From Dryas octopetala (lineage: Eukaryota; Streptophyta; Magnoliopsida; Rosales; Rosaceae), in the NCBI GenBank assembly GCA_963921425.1, contig OY992835.1:14012001-14076000 (forward strand): a DNA stretch of 64,000 nt, read 5' to 3'. The position numbers and the translations under genes are program-made. Of this stretch, positions 21,478-32,421 are shown in pieces; position 1 is the first letter of the stretch; each line of letters starts with the position of its first letter. The notes below the pieces were generated by a model, which was not told the DNA's origin, ran no database searches, and was given only the letters and a program-made list of their open reading frames with translations.

Positions 21478-24400
21478 ATGGCGCATCCTGAAGATACAGA
21501 TATGGAAGATGATGTTGAATTTAGGTGGGGCAAGAAAGGTGGAGCTGGGAGAAAGAAAGGTGTCCAGTTCTATGAGTCATTCACTTATGAAGGCGTGAAA
21601 TACTCCCTTTATGATTGTGTACATGTTTATCGCACTGGTGAATTCGAGACTGATATTGGTAAGCTTGTGAAAATATATGACACAGAGGACCATAGAAAGA
21701 AGATAAAGCTCGTGTGGTTTTTTCGTCCTGCTGAAATACGTAACTTTTTGGGTGATTGTGAACCACGCTGGAACGAGATATTTTTAGCTTCTGGTGAGGG
21801 TGCAGGCCTCTCCAACATCAATTCTCTGGTAAATTAGATTTATTAGAGACATTTTATAATCATGTCCACTTTATGTTTTCATACCTCATTTAAGTAGAGT
21901 GCTATGCATGGTATAATCATTGTTAAATTAAAAGGGACAAAGGAGTCTTTCTTCTTAGCATCTCTCTGGGCACCTTTGTCTATACATTTTAGAGATATTT
22001 AGAGATATGGTATAATCATTGTTAAATTAAAAGGGACAAAGGAGTCTTTCTTCTTAGCATCTCTCTGGGCACCTTTGTCTATACATTTTAGAGATATTTA
22101 GAGATATTCCTTAATCCTTTTAGTGTTATTATTCTAGGTTTTCGGGTAGCTTTGATTTGAATGTAATCTGTGTTTTTGCTTGAGGATGTTAACCTAGATG
22201 TGATGGTTATATCTCATGCATCCTACTCGTATCTACTTTTAACTGCATATATACTTTTTATGGCAATGTGGCCAATATATTATTAGATGTCTTCTCCGCG
22301 TCTTTCCCTTTACATTGCCATGAAAGTCTTTACATTTCCATAACATTAATGAGCCTACTTCCTTTAGATCAATGTAATGCCTTTTTCTTCTTTCATTTGA
22401 ATCTATTTGGATGCCAAACTTGTAGAGTCTACAGATCGTTAACAAGGGTGTCCACATGGTTATATCGACATCTAATTACATGGCAATTTTGAATACTAAT
22501 TTCAGGAATCAATTCAAGGAAAATGCAATGTTGTCTGCACATCAAAGGACAAAAGGAATCCTCAGCCCTCTGAAGAAGAGATGGGAATGGCTAGTTACAT
22601 TTTCTGTCGTACTTTTGATGTAGGAACGCGTACAATATTAGAGAACTTTCCAAATGAAATAGGTGGAATTAAAGGTCAGTCATCTACATCTGGAATTTAT
22701 TTAGGGTGCTTTCTGGTATAAACCTTTTAAACAAATATAGGATGTTAAATTGTTAATCAGATTCACATTTGATAGAATTGAGAATTTGTCACTCATTTTT
22801 TTGATTACTTTCTATCAAGTATTGGGCTGTAGGCTGTAGCAGTTCTGTCTAATTGTTTGAAGTAGAACACTTCTATAGTTACTAATCATGGCTTCATGTA
22901 GAATAAAAAACTTTGAGCAGCTAGATTTCGTTTGTTTATGACAAATAATGAAATATGTTTATGTTAATATCTATATGATGATGCTATTGTCACTCTCAAA
23001 GCCATGTTCTCAAAAGGCAATGATCAGTAAAACTGAGTACCTTGTTGCCAGATTAGGTAGCAGTTGAAAGAGACCCACTGACACTTCTAGGAGGCATGTT
23101 AGCATGCATTTACATCTTTCTGGTGGATTTATAGTAGCTGATAACAAATGAACATGCTATTTCAGCGAGATATAACAAGTGAGTGGTTTTAAGTCTTAGC
23201 CTCAACTCTGAAGGGCTGCTACCTCCTTTCCAAGAAACAATCAAATACCCCTAACAGATGTGATCACTTAAAGCAAACTGATGTGAGAGATCCTGCTCAA
23301 AACTGGGGCTACATGTCATTCATTGTACTTGGGGACCATATAGTGATAACTGAAGGGGTTCAACAATGACCTGAAATGCATTTAACAGCTGTTTGATTTC
23401 AAAGCCAAATTCTTCAAAAAACAAACTGAGGTTTTTTTTTTTTTAATTTTTAAATTATGAGTGCACTATTTACAGCAATATTTATTTACCATACATTCAT
23501 GTCTCAAAATCATTATAACTTCCCTTGTATACTTTTTTCTTAGTGGACTTTAATATCTATCGTGGTCTTCAAATATTTTGAATGCAATGCAGTGGAGTGC
23601 TTTTTTAATGCGGGAAAAAGTCAAAAGCTCATCAGGACTCCCAAGTTCCAGACAAATTTGAGAGACCAAGCTGGACCATCAAATGTGTTGCCCAAGTTAG
23701 GATTGGACAAAGTGGTGGCCTCTCCAGTTAAAAATGACAAGTCCAGCAGCAGAGTAAGCCCTGTAGTGAAAGGTGATTTCTGAGAATGCCAGCTGTGCAT
23801 TTTACTTCTGAATTCAACTGATTAGATGAAAATAAGATTGTTTCTGGCTTATGTGCAGAATCCGAGAAAGCAGTAGTTCGTATTGGTGAGAATTCAAATG
23901 AGGCATTAAGGCGCAAACCATATATGCGCGCATCAGATACCCATCAACATAAGAAGGTGATAGTTCTACCTGGTGTAGCTTCCAAGTTACAGACAAATTT
24001 GAGAGACCAAGATGGACCATCAAATGTGTCGTCCAAGTTAGGATTGGACAAAGTGGTGGCCTCTCCAGTTAAAAATGACAAGTCCAGCAGCAGAGTAAGC
24101 CCTGTAATGAAAGGTGATTTCTCAGAATGCCAACTGTGCATTTTACTTCTGAATTCAACTGATTAGATGAAAATAAGATTGTTTCTGGCACATGTGCAGA
24201 ATCAGAGAAAGCAGTAGTTCGTATTGGTGAGAATTCAAATGAGACATTAAGGCCCAAACCAGATATGCATACTTCAGATACCCATCCTCATAAGAGGATA
24301 ATTGTTCTACCTGGTGTAGCTTCCACTATGGGGAAAAGTTCTGAACAGAAGAGAAGAAAAACTGCTGGAGATGCAGCTACTCAACTTGCAGGGGATAGGG

Positions 24401-26871
24401 GAGTTAAAGTTAATAGCAAACCTTTGAGGATAATTGTATGCTAGCAAGTTTTATTAGTTCAATCTGGAACCTTATTTTATGTCCCAAGTTTGGATATTTT
24501 ACGGAAATGCAATAATATGCTAGACGACTACAAACACATATTCACACAACCTGTTCGCAAGTTTTGATAATGAATTTGGTTAATATTCTAATTTCTCTAG
24601 TTTTCTTAAATCCAGGAGGAAAGAAGAAATTGGTTCAAGCCACTTGTGAGTTTCTATTTCCCGATATTTTTTTGTAGACATTACCATTTGTTGTTTGATT
24701 GTACATACAAATCAATGGTTGGCTATTGATTACATTGTAAAGTCTTAACCAGATTTCTTTCCTTGTCAAATTTTGAAGCCTTGGAAGCAAAGACTGCAGA
24801 GAGCTCAAGATGCTGGCACTTTGGTCTTACTAGACAATTTGGATCCATCCTATGCATCATCAGAAGTAGAGGTAATATTCCCTGATGCATCTAATATTGG
24901 AAGCTTATTAGATAGTCAAAGAAATTCATTGAAACTCAGATGTATATAAAAAGCCAGTCTAGTGTACGATGCAATGTATCATCTTATTTTCTCTTAAAAG
25001 AAAAACTCTCCTATTAAAGGTTCCCTAGCCACCAAACTGGATGAGAAATGACTAATCCTGGATGAAGTAACAAACTGGAGTTATAGGGCCAATGTGGTAT
25101 GGCCTAGTGTTAGACATTATGTTTAATCTACATCCCTTTTTCTCCTCAGGATCTAGTTTGGCGTGCACTCCAAGAAAAGGTTGAGGCAAAAATGATACAA
25201 TGCAGTACTTTTTCTAATCCATACTATGGTACAGCAGCTTGTTGTGGCTATATACTGATTTTTCTAATGATTTCATGTTTTGTTTGGTGGTTGATTATTA
25301 ATGGTTTTAAACCTGAAACTTAATTTTGGACTGATTACATTTATTCTTTCATGGCCTTACAGGCAAGGCTTTTGTCATATTCACGTCAAAGATTGCTGCT
25401 GAGTCTACCGTATCTGAGTTAAATAGGAGATGCCTGATTCTGGCAGATGGGAGGTATCCTTTTTTATTTCTTCATTCCATAGATGGAGCACGTTCGTTTA
25501 TTTCTTTTCTGTTGGAGTGTTCAAGATTCCACACATAATTATGTTGTGAATTTTAATAAGTTAGTTATTGTGTGAAAACGATAAATCTTAAATCCATATA
25601 GTGGATAAGAATGACTAGCATTCTACTTGTCAATCATTTGATAATATCTCTTTTCCTCTTTCTTTTGCTGTTTATTTTTTCCTTGTTGAATTTTCTTCAA
25701 TGCACTCATTGTTATGATTTAAATTGGCTGGATGCTTGTCATGTTTTTTGTGGTGTCAGATGTGAGTTACCACTATGATGCCTTTGTATGTCAGTGGAGA
25801 AATATACCTCTATTATTTTGAACAGTTAATTGTAAAAGTCTGCGATAGTCTTTTTACTTTCTATTGACTCAGAGCTCAGTTTCTTAAATTAGTTACAAAG
25901 GCCACCATTAACTTGGTACAAGTTATGAGAATAATTGAACTCCACTCAAGTTGATCTTACACATGTATATCTGACTTTGCATTTGCAGACCTGTGATTGG
26001 TATGAGAAGGACTCTTAAAGAGCCTGACAAAACAGCCAGATTTGTTGGACATCTGACCATTGACAAAATCAGGCTTCAAAGCCAACGTGAAGAGATGGTG
26101 ACTCACATTGCTTAGTGCTTTGTTCTTGCTTTTGGGTTCAGGTCCCCTCTTTTGCATATACATTTTCATATACATAATATTTTCCTATTTGTTCCTTTTG
26201 TAGAGAAAGGCAGTATCAACAGCACACTGTTCTCAGCCCAACACAATTGAGTATGATATGGCCATGGAATGGTGTTTACTACAGGAAAGGTCAGATTTAT
26301 GGCAGAAGGCATTACATAAGGTGCTTTCGATTTTCCTAAGCTAAGTATGTTATATCAATGTATATAACAGTTTCAGGACACTGCACTGCACACCAACCTT
26401 TTACCAGAGATTTTGTTAACTGAAACATTTGAATTGATATATAGGTTTTGATGTCTACAACATGTCATAAATTCTATTTTCAAGTACCGTACTACAATCT
26501 ATAAATTAATTAGTTTCTTCTAACTTACTAGGAGGCCATTAGTCAAACTTTTGGTATGCAAAAAAAAAAAAAAGAAGCACTTTTTAATGTACTTTGCAGC
26601 CAATTAAGAAAAACTTTTTAACTCTTTTAAACCCGCCTGCAGTGATTTTAGGAAATTCATAGTTGTGACAAAGGGCCCTTAATGTGTTTTTGATGTTTTC
26701 TACTTGAGGAGTTCCCACTTTAAATGTGTGTCTCACAAATATAAGAAAGAATTTTCTCTTTTTTGTTAAATGTTCTAACTTTTTTCTCCCCTTTGGAGCC
26801 CCCTTTCTCTTCAGGAACAAATGGAGGAGATAGAGTCGCTAAGGAGACAGCTAAAGTCAATTTTTAAATAG
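21478..26871 (+). CDS. BAH and RRM domain protein, ASI1/IBM2-like chromatin factor, 12 exons
   Basis: Coding exons by splice sites and phase: 21478-21828, 22506-22674, 23593-23772, 23859-24113, 24200-24435, 24616-24645, 24779-24871, 25150-25228, 25363-25453, 25989-26097, 26204-26320 and 26815-26871. They sum to 1767 nt, or 588 residues. The BAH domain is about 25-175 (VKYSLYDCVHVYRTGEFETD, KIKLVWFFRPAEIRNFLGD, MGMASYIFCRTFDVGTRTIL). A low-complexity middle has KKVIVLPGVAS and KRRK-type basic stretches. An RRM-like domain follows at about 405-490 (TLVLLDNLDPSYASSEVEDLVW, then GKAFVIFTSK), and the end is helical (EQMEEIESLRRQLKSIFK). This order matches Arabidopsis ASI1/IBM2/SG1, which binds RNA and heterochromatin marks and promotes distal polyadenylation across intronic transposons. 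The middle exons are tandemly duplicated in frame. Probably functional. Confidence 0.88.
21910..22107 (+). repeat. Perfect ~99-bp tandem duplication in intron 1 (coding) of the ASI1-like gene
   Basis: The unit beginning GGTATAATCATTGTTAAATT and ending TTTTAGAGATATTTAGAGAT occurs twice, at about 21910-22008 and 22009-22107, with no difference that I see. It lies wholly within the intron between 21828 and 22506 and is very recent, or an assembly artefact. Confidence 0.88.
23640..24330 (+). repeat. In-frame tandem exon duplication in the ASI1-like gene (unit ~342 bp)
   Basis: Sequence from about 23645 to 23985 is repeated at about 23987-24328 with few substitutions. Each unit holds the end of one exon (LGLDKVVASPVKNDKSSSRV), a short intron of about 86 bp with the same donor AAAG|gtgatt and acceptor gtgcag|AA, and the start of the next exon (SEKAVVRIGENSNE). 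Because breakpoints and phases agree, the duplication adds one whole exon (23859-24113, 85 codons) without breaking the frame. Confidence 0.85.
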
Positions 26872-27985
26872 CTAACATTGTATTCCATCGATACATTGGG
26901 TAAGCTTACATCCTTGGAGGAAAAAATCATTAGTGTTGGCTCTTTATCATAGATCATCCTACCTTTTTCATCTACAAGTTTTACACTAACATACTAAATT
27001 TATTAGTTATGTTTCTGCAGGAGAAAATTGTTCTTTTTGTGATTACAGTAGAGTCAGAGAAGGGTGCCCCAAAATTGGACAGCATACAGGGTTCTACCCA
27101 CACTTGAAGGATTGTGTAAATTCCTAACAACTTAAAATTCACTTTTGTGTAAACCTGTCATCTGATCAGATCTAATTTTGTAAGCTTGGAAGGAAATATT
27201 AGGATCAAATTCATATGATAGAATTTCTTTTTCTCTGGGGAATTGGTCAGCCTGTGATATGTATCACTTTTTCCAACAACTTTGTTATTGACTAGTTGTG
27301 CATTTTGATGCCTAAGTATACCATTGTGCCATTCATGGCTGATCTGTTAATTTTGCTGATCTGTTAGATTGATTAGTCCATTTTGAAGCTTGCCATGATA
27401 AAATTATCTACCTAATGAGTTTAGAGCTAAAAAGATCCACCATTTTAGGATAATAAATCTGGCTCACATTATAAAATGAGCGGCATGTTTCACAGGGTCA
27501 AGCACTTGATCATGTTGCACGTTTACTTGTTCCAGATAGTTAACATATTTGCCTCCTGTTAGGGCTTCTGCCAAATAGGTTCATCAAATCAACTTACTAA
27601 ATGATGTGTTCGTATATTTGGTAGTATGTTATTTGCTAAAACTAAATGAGGTTGAGAGTGGGTTTAGATTTGAATAAAATTTGATTCGTGTAGTATTATC
27701 CTCATAAATTGAAAGTTTAAAGGAATTGACTATAGATCGAAGCTCAAGTTTATATCTATAAATTCTTGGATTTATCAAAATATTCTTTGACCAGAATTCA
27801 ATATTTATACTTGGCCACTGAAAAAGAGCTCTTGTATCCTGTTGAAACACTAGCTTGTTATTGTTTCTCACTCCATTGTGGAGTTAAAAGAGTACAAAAA
27901 CAACAATGCAGAAATAAGTAGTGCATTACAAACAAGTAATACATATATGATGAATATCATTTGGTAGCATGGGAAGTGACCCAAT
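26872..27985. other. 3' UTR of the ASI1-like gene and intergenic sequence
   Basis: Probable 3' UTR to about 27200, possibly with a further 3' UTR intron, then AT-rich sequence with no recognisable gene. NLR2 converges from the right, and its duplicated 3' flank starts at about 27900. Confidence 0.5.
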
Positions 27986-30736
27986 TCAGACAATTAAGTG
28001 GCTACCTGCAACTCTGCAACTGCAAGTCAGATCCACCAGCTCAGCTGCCTGCCTTTCCCAAGTCCGAATCAAATGATTTGGAGCATCTTGGTCGTCCCAC
28101 TCTAACCCATTCCACCACTCTTCCTCTCCTCTGATGATGAGATTGCATCCTTGGGCACTCCTTGAGTCCAGTGGCAACTTCTTCAGTTCTGGACAATTGC
28201 GTATGCAGACGTCCTTCAGATATGGAAAGGGTAAGGCACCTTCATATATGCTCTGCAACTTTGGTAGATTCTCCAAACTCAACTCTTTAAGTTTTGCAAA
28301 TGGGTTCAATTCTTTTACCTCATTTGCCACTCCGCCCAATCTTTCCAAACTCATTATTTTTTCCATTTCAGAGCATCCGTCTACAACTAATAAGATGAGA
28401 TTTGGAGCAAAAATGAGCCATGTCAGATCCTTCATTTTTGGGCATCCAAGCACACTTACTATTTGAAGGCCAACGAAGCAACTTTGGTTTATCGTCATCG
28501 ATTCGCGAGGATCATTAGGACCTCGTGCTTCCCAATTAACCTTCAATTCTTCCAAATCAGTACACTTTTCAATTCGAAGGAAATGAATATGTTTCATATT
28601 GACCAGAGATGATGATAAATCAAGAAACCTCGTTTTGTCGGAAAGTTGGAGGTTGAGATCTCGAGTGCAGGTCACTAAGTTCTTGTAGCTAAATAACTGT
28701 TGGAAACAAGAGGTACTTCTTATGGTCAAAGTCAAGACCTCTAGGTGTTTCAAACACTGCAATTCATCCAACATTGCTTTTTCACTGTCAAAAGGACATT
28801 TGTCATCATGACCACAACGCAGCATTCTCAAAACTTTTAGCATGGAAAAGCTTGATATTATATGCGGTGGAACAAAGTTAAGCTTCCGCGTAGACTCCAA
28901 GTTCAAGTATTTTAGCCTTACCAAGGCCTTTAACTCCATCGGCAACTCTCTTATACCAGTTCGTGACAAATTCAAATGTTGTAAAAAAGCAAGTTTTGAA
29001 ACTCCAGATGGTAGTTGGGTTAAATTCCAATTGATAGACAAATCCAGAACTTGAAGAGAACGCATAGAATCAAAGAAGGTTTCGCCAATCTTCTTCAATT
29101 TATTTTCTTGAAGAAACAAGGTCAGCAAATTGGGGGATTCTGGTTTTTCAACTAAATTTTCAATACGATTGTGTATTAGTGACACCCTCTCTATGCCCTT
29201 CCATTCTTCAACATTTGGTGCGTCAATTAAATTTGAACCTGTGTGCACAAGGAAATTCTTGTTTGTTTTCTTTGGATCACAAACTAACCACAATGCCATG
29301 TCTCGAGTGACATCGTGCATTTTTACGAGTCTTTCATCTTGTGGTTCCAACAAACATGCACTAAGAAGAGTACCTATAATATCATAACTCTCATTTTTTG
29401 CTTCGTCTACATTAGCATATTCATCCAATATTCCCTCACACATCCAACAATAGAACAATGCATCTTTATGTATGAGAAAATCGTCTGGAAATAAAGCACA
29501 GTATAAGAAGCAGGACTGAACTTTCTTGTTGGGTAGATTATCAAAACTAAACTTTAAGAGGTGGAACACATTTTTCTCCATACCTGAAATCTTTGAGGGA
29601 AATTTCTTCAAAACTTGAATTGCCTGATTCCACTCTTCAGGGGTCTTCTTGCAAGCCATGGTTCGACCGACTGTAATTAGTGCAAGTGGCAAACCCCCGC
29701 ACTCTTTTGCCACAGTTTGAGCAATATGTGTATGAATATTAACAAGTGTTTCTGTCCCAACATTCTTCTGAAACAATTCCCATGCTTTGTTCCATTCTAA
29801 ATAATCCACTTTAATCTTATGAGCATTCATATGACCACATACATCTTCGGATCGAGTTGTGAAGATTATCTTGGACTTGTTTTGATCATCAGGAATAGGA
29901 ACCCCTACTTGGATTATTTCAACTGGCTCCCATATATCATCCAACAATAACACAAAATTCTTTTTGTTCAGGACATTGAAGATGTCTTGAGCCTTTCCAT
30001 GCCGCTCTTTTCTCTTCCATTTTTCACCGGAAAGCCCAATCTTTTCACCAATCTCATCTTGAATAGTTTCAAGTTTGTGGTTCTGAGAAACCACTACCCA
30101 GATCACAAGATTGAAATCATTAAGAGTGTGGACGAACTTGTTATTGATTTGTTTTAGAAGGGTGGTCTTGCCCACTCCTCCCGTCCCATATAAGCCAATT
30201 ATGCGCACTTGGTCACCTTCAATATACTTCCAAGCCTTAGCAAACGTGGATTCCATGCCCACAGTAGGCACAACAGGTACTTCATTGGCTGAAGCTGCAG
30301 GTACTCTTTCTGTGACCTCTGCAAAATCTTCCTTGCTCTGTTTCTTTAAATCAGCGACTTGCAGCAACTTCTTGGCCACTTGTTTTCCATACTTGTAGCT
30401 GGACACGTAGTTTTTTGAACAGTAACCTCCACAACATAATTTCCCAATTTCTTGGCTGCCATCGGTTACAACTTGATTGACTTGAGCCTCTGTACTTTCC
30501 ACACTTGAAATCCACCACTCTACATGCTCTGACCGCTTCATGAATGGCTGCTGCTCCTCGAGCTCAACCCTTCTCTTCACACCATTCTTTATAGCTGTCA
30601 ATTCTCGCAGAGAAGTTTGCAGAGCTTCATGGTTTTCTTGGAGCTTACGGACATATTGCTGTTTTCCAATAATGGAATCCCAGCAGCCAGAAACAATGCC
30701 ATCGCCTGAAAATGAGACTGAGAAGATGTTGCCCAT
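27986..30736 (-). CDS. NLR2: CC-NBS-LRR immune receptor with altered C-terminus
   Basis: Single frame of 916 residues starting MGNIFSVSFSGD (myristoylation-type Gly2, Ser6). The CC domain (about 20-145) is almost the same as NLR1. NB-ARC motifs are P-loop GTGGVGKT at 184-191, kinase-2 VLLLDDIWE near 262, FTTRSEDVC, GLPLALITVG near 350, CFLYCALFPDD near 410 and VKMHDVTRDMALWL near 473. The LRR (about 500-885) is again close to NLR1. The tail differs. After WDDQDAPN, relatives continue VFLPTFKPL and stop; NLR2 has lost about 32 bases that covered that segment and the stop codon, and reads about 30 residues into former 3' UTR. All nucleotide-binding motifs are intact, so the receptor may still work; the effect of the tail is unknown. 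Regulation is probably shared with NLR1 through the common leader. Confidence 0.92.
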   Translation of the reverse strand: MGNIFSVSFSGDGIVSGCWDSIIGKQQYVRKLQENHEALQTSLRELTAIKNGVKRRVELEEQQPFMKRSEHVEWWISSVESTEAQVNQVVTDGSQEIGKLCCGGYCSKNYVSSYKYGKQVAKKLLQVADLKKQSKEDFAEVTERVPAASANEVPVVPTVGMESTFAKAWKYIEGDQVRIIGLYGTGGVGKTTLLKQINNKFVHTLNDFNLVIWVVVSQNHKLETIQDEIGEKIGLSGEKWKRKERHGKAQDIFNVLNKKNFVLLLDDIWEPVEIIQVGVPIPDDQNKSKIIFTTRSEDVCGHMNAHKIKVDYLEWNKAWELFQKNVGTETLVNIHTHIAQTVAKECGGLPLALITVGRTMACKKTPEEWNQAIQVLKKFPSKISGMEKNVFHLLKFSFDNLPNKKVQSCFLYCALFPDDFLIHKDALFYCWMCEGILDEYANVDEAKNESYDIIGTLLSACLLEPQDERLVKMHDVTRDMALWLVCDPKKTNKNFLVHTGSNLIDAPNVEEWKGIERVSLIHNRIENLVEKPESPNLLTLFLQENKLKKIGETFFDSMRSLQVLDLSINWNLTQLPSGVSKLAFLQHLNLSRTGIRELPMELKALVRLKYLNLESTRKLNFVPPHIISSFSMLKVLRMLRCGHDDKCPFDSEKAMLDELQCLKHLEVLTLTIRSTSCFQQLFSYKNLVTCTRDLNLQLSDKTRFLDLSSSLVNMKHIHFLRIEKCTDLEELKVNWEARGPNDPRESMTINQSCFVGLQIVSVLGCPKMKDLTWLIFAPNLILLVVDGCSEMEKIMSLERLGGVANEVKELNPFAKLKELSLENLPKLQSIYEGALPFPYLKDVCIRNCPELKKLPLDSRSAQGCNLIIRGEEEWWNGLEWDDQDAPNHLIRTWERQAAELVDLTCSCRVAGSHLIV

Positions 30737-30846
30737 TGCTTGCAGATGGATCGAAAATGGATCGAAAGAATAAAAGATTTCTAAATATTTTTGAGATAGA
30801 GGAATTAGTGTGGGTAGCTAGGCACGGCAAGCACACACACATACAG

Positions 30847-30907
<61 letters not shown>

Positions 30908-31060
30908 GGTGGGGCTCACCCGAAGACTTGACCCGGCTTTGATTGATTTTTATTTTTGGTTGAAACTCGAAAGGAACAAACCCAAGGCTTTGATTGATGT
31001 AAAAGCCAAGAGTTAGTGGGTGGTGGGGATCATGGCTCACCCAATCTGATTTAATTTAAG
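30737..31060 (-). promoter_or_regulatory. NLR2 leader/promoter with (GA)n expansion
   Basis: Homologous to 3126-3480. It includes an expanded (GA)n at about 30849-30905 and the conserved W-box-like TTGACC at 30928-30933. Compared with NLR1, the TGCACTGAGAGGTAATATTG segment after the GA tract is missing. Confidence 0.5.
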
Positions 31061-32421
31061 AGTCCATTAATTATAAGTTATTAACAAAGTAAAATATTAA
31101 CCAAAATCACTCAATTTATTTTTATTAACTTGCAGACACTATCTACCAGTCCCCCAAAATACAACATGCGGACATCTTCCAAAAGAAACGCATCACAACC
31201 AAACCAACTACACAAACAGTCCAAAACTGATCTTTTTTTTTTTTTGCCAAATCGATCTCTTTCTTTAACTTTACCAAATCGCCAATTGTTCATCTTCACT
31301 CAAAAGCATCGTTCTACAACTCTATAAAAACTGCAGTTTCAGTTCACTTTGCAGTTTCACTTGCAGTTAGTAACTGCAACTGCAAGCCTGCAGCTCCAAT
31401 AAACTGCAGTTTCACTTACACTGCAACTGCAAGCTTGCAACTCAAATAAACTGCAGTTTCAGTTCATTTGCAGTTTCAGAAACTGTAGTTAGTAACTGCA
31501 ACTCCAATAAACTGCAGTTTCAGTTCACTTGCAATGTTCCAGAAATTGAGCTTAAAAAAAAAAAATCAAGAACCTTCTACTGATAAGAAATCAAAGTAGG
31601 AGCCTACGTACCACAAGCTGCGAACATGCCCAATCGAGGAGAAGTCGGAGTGGTCAGAGCAGATCTAGAAGGCTTCAATCAAGCTCAGAGCAGATCCATT
31701 AGAAGGCTTCGATCAAGCACAGAGAGAGAGAGAGAGAAGCAGTGCTGCTCGTGGTGGTGGTGGTGTTCGTCCCGAAGGTGTTTGCTCTGTGAAGAAGAAG
31801 AAAAAGACCAAGAAGTTGATAAAGAGGAAAGAGAAGAGAGACATAGTGGGGGGAGAAAGAGAGAAGATGAAAGTGACGAGAGAAGAAAAAGAAAGACAAA
31901 AAACAGCTAGATGCATCTTACTTGTTATTAAATAAAATTAATTGGTACACTAGAGAGTAAAAACAATAAGTAAAATATAGTTTTGAGTAATTAATTCTTA
32001 ATTTAAAGACCCAATAATTTGTACAAAAAAACAGGACTCAATAACTCAAGACTCATGGCTCAGGGCAGTGTGAACCCGGTGGGTGGTGGGGCTCCCAATC
32101 CCATGAGTTGTGGTGGAGGTTTCATTGTCATTAACGCCACAACTTTGTTAAGTGCATCATCCTTAATGGAGTCATGTGGTTACAAATAAAGACCCATTTG
32201 CATGCACAAAATACAAATCTTTTAAAAGGATCTTAGAATATAGAAAACTACGAGTCCTGTAATCCATGACATAATTGAAATTAGGTCCTCCGAGTGCTCA
32301 AGGTCAAGTTCTTTTTCAACAATGAGAAGTAGGCTTTAAAATCACCGGGGTTCAAACCCCTGTTTATTTTATCAAAATTTAGTTAGAAAAAATAAATGAA
32401 GAAAACTCTTAAAGTAGAGAC
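31061..32421. other. Intergenic: CTGCAGTTT minisatellite and NLR upstream homology
   Basis: No gene supported. At 31326-31536 a degenerate minisatellite repeats AACTGCAGTTTCAGTTCA and GTAACTGCAACTGCAAG. At 31680-31910 a purine-rich stretch gives long frames without recognisable domains. From about 32030 to 32421 the sequence matches 62960-63306 and in part 35515-35760, and is old NLR upstream sequence. It includes a small hairpin GGGGTTCAAACCCC near 32348-32361. Confidence 0.55.

Noticed and set aside
26584-26820. 78-codon minus-strand frame
   Set aside because: Falls in the last intron of the ASI1-like gene on the opposite strand, with Lys/Phe-rich composition from A/T runs.
30101-30398. 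Plus-strand frames antisense to NLR1-3
   Set aside because: They mirror the conserved NB-ARC coding sequence of the minus strand; no independent start context or domain.
31626-31910. 95-codon frame with a Glu/Arg/Lys-rich end
   Set aside because: Purine-rich simple sequence with overlapping frames on the other strand and no recognisable domain.
32340-32365. GGGGTTCAAACCCC hairpin as a tRNA T-arm or terminator
   Set aside because: No acceptor, D-arm or anticodon arm around it; it is repeated at 63230 only as part of a larger duplicated block.
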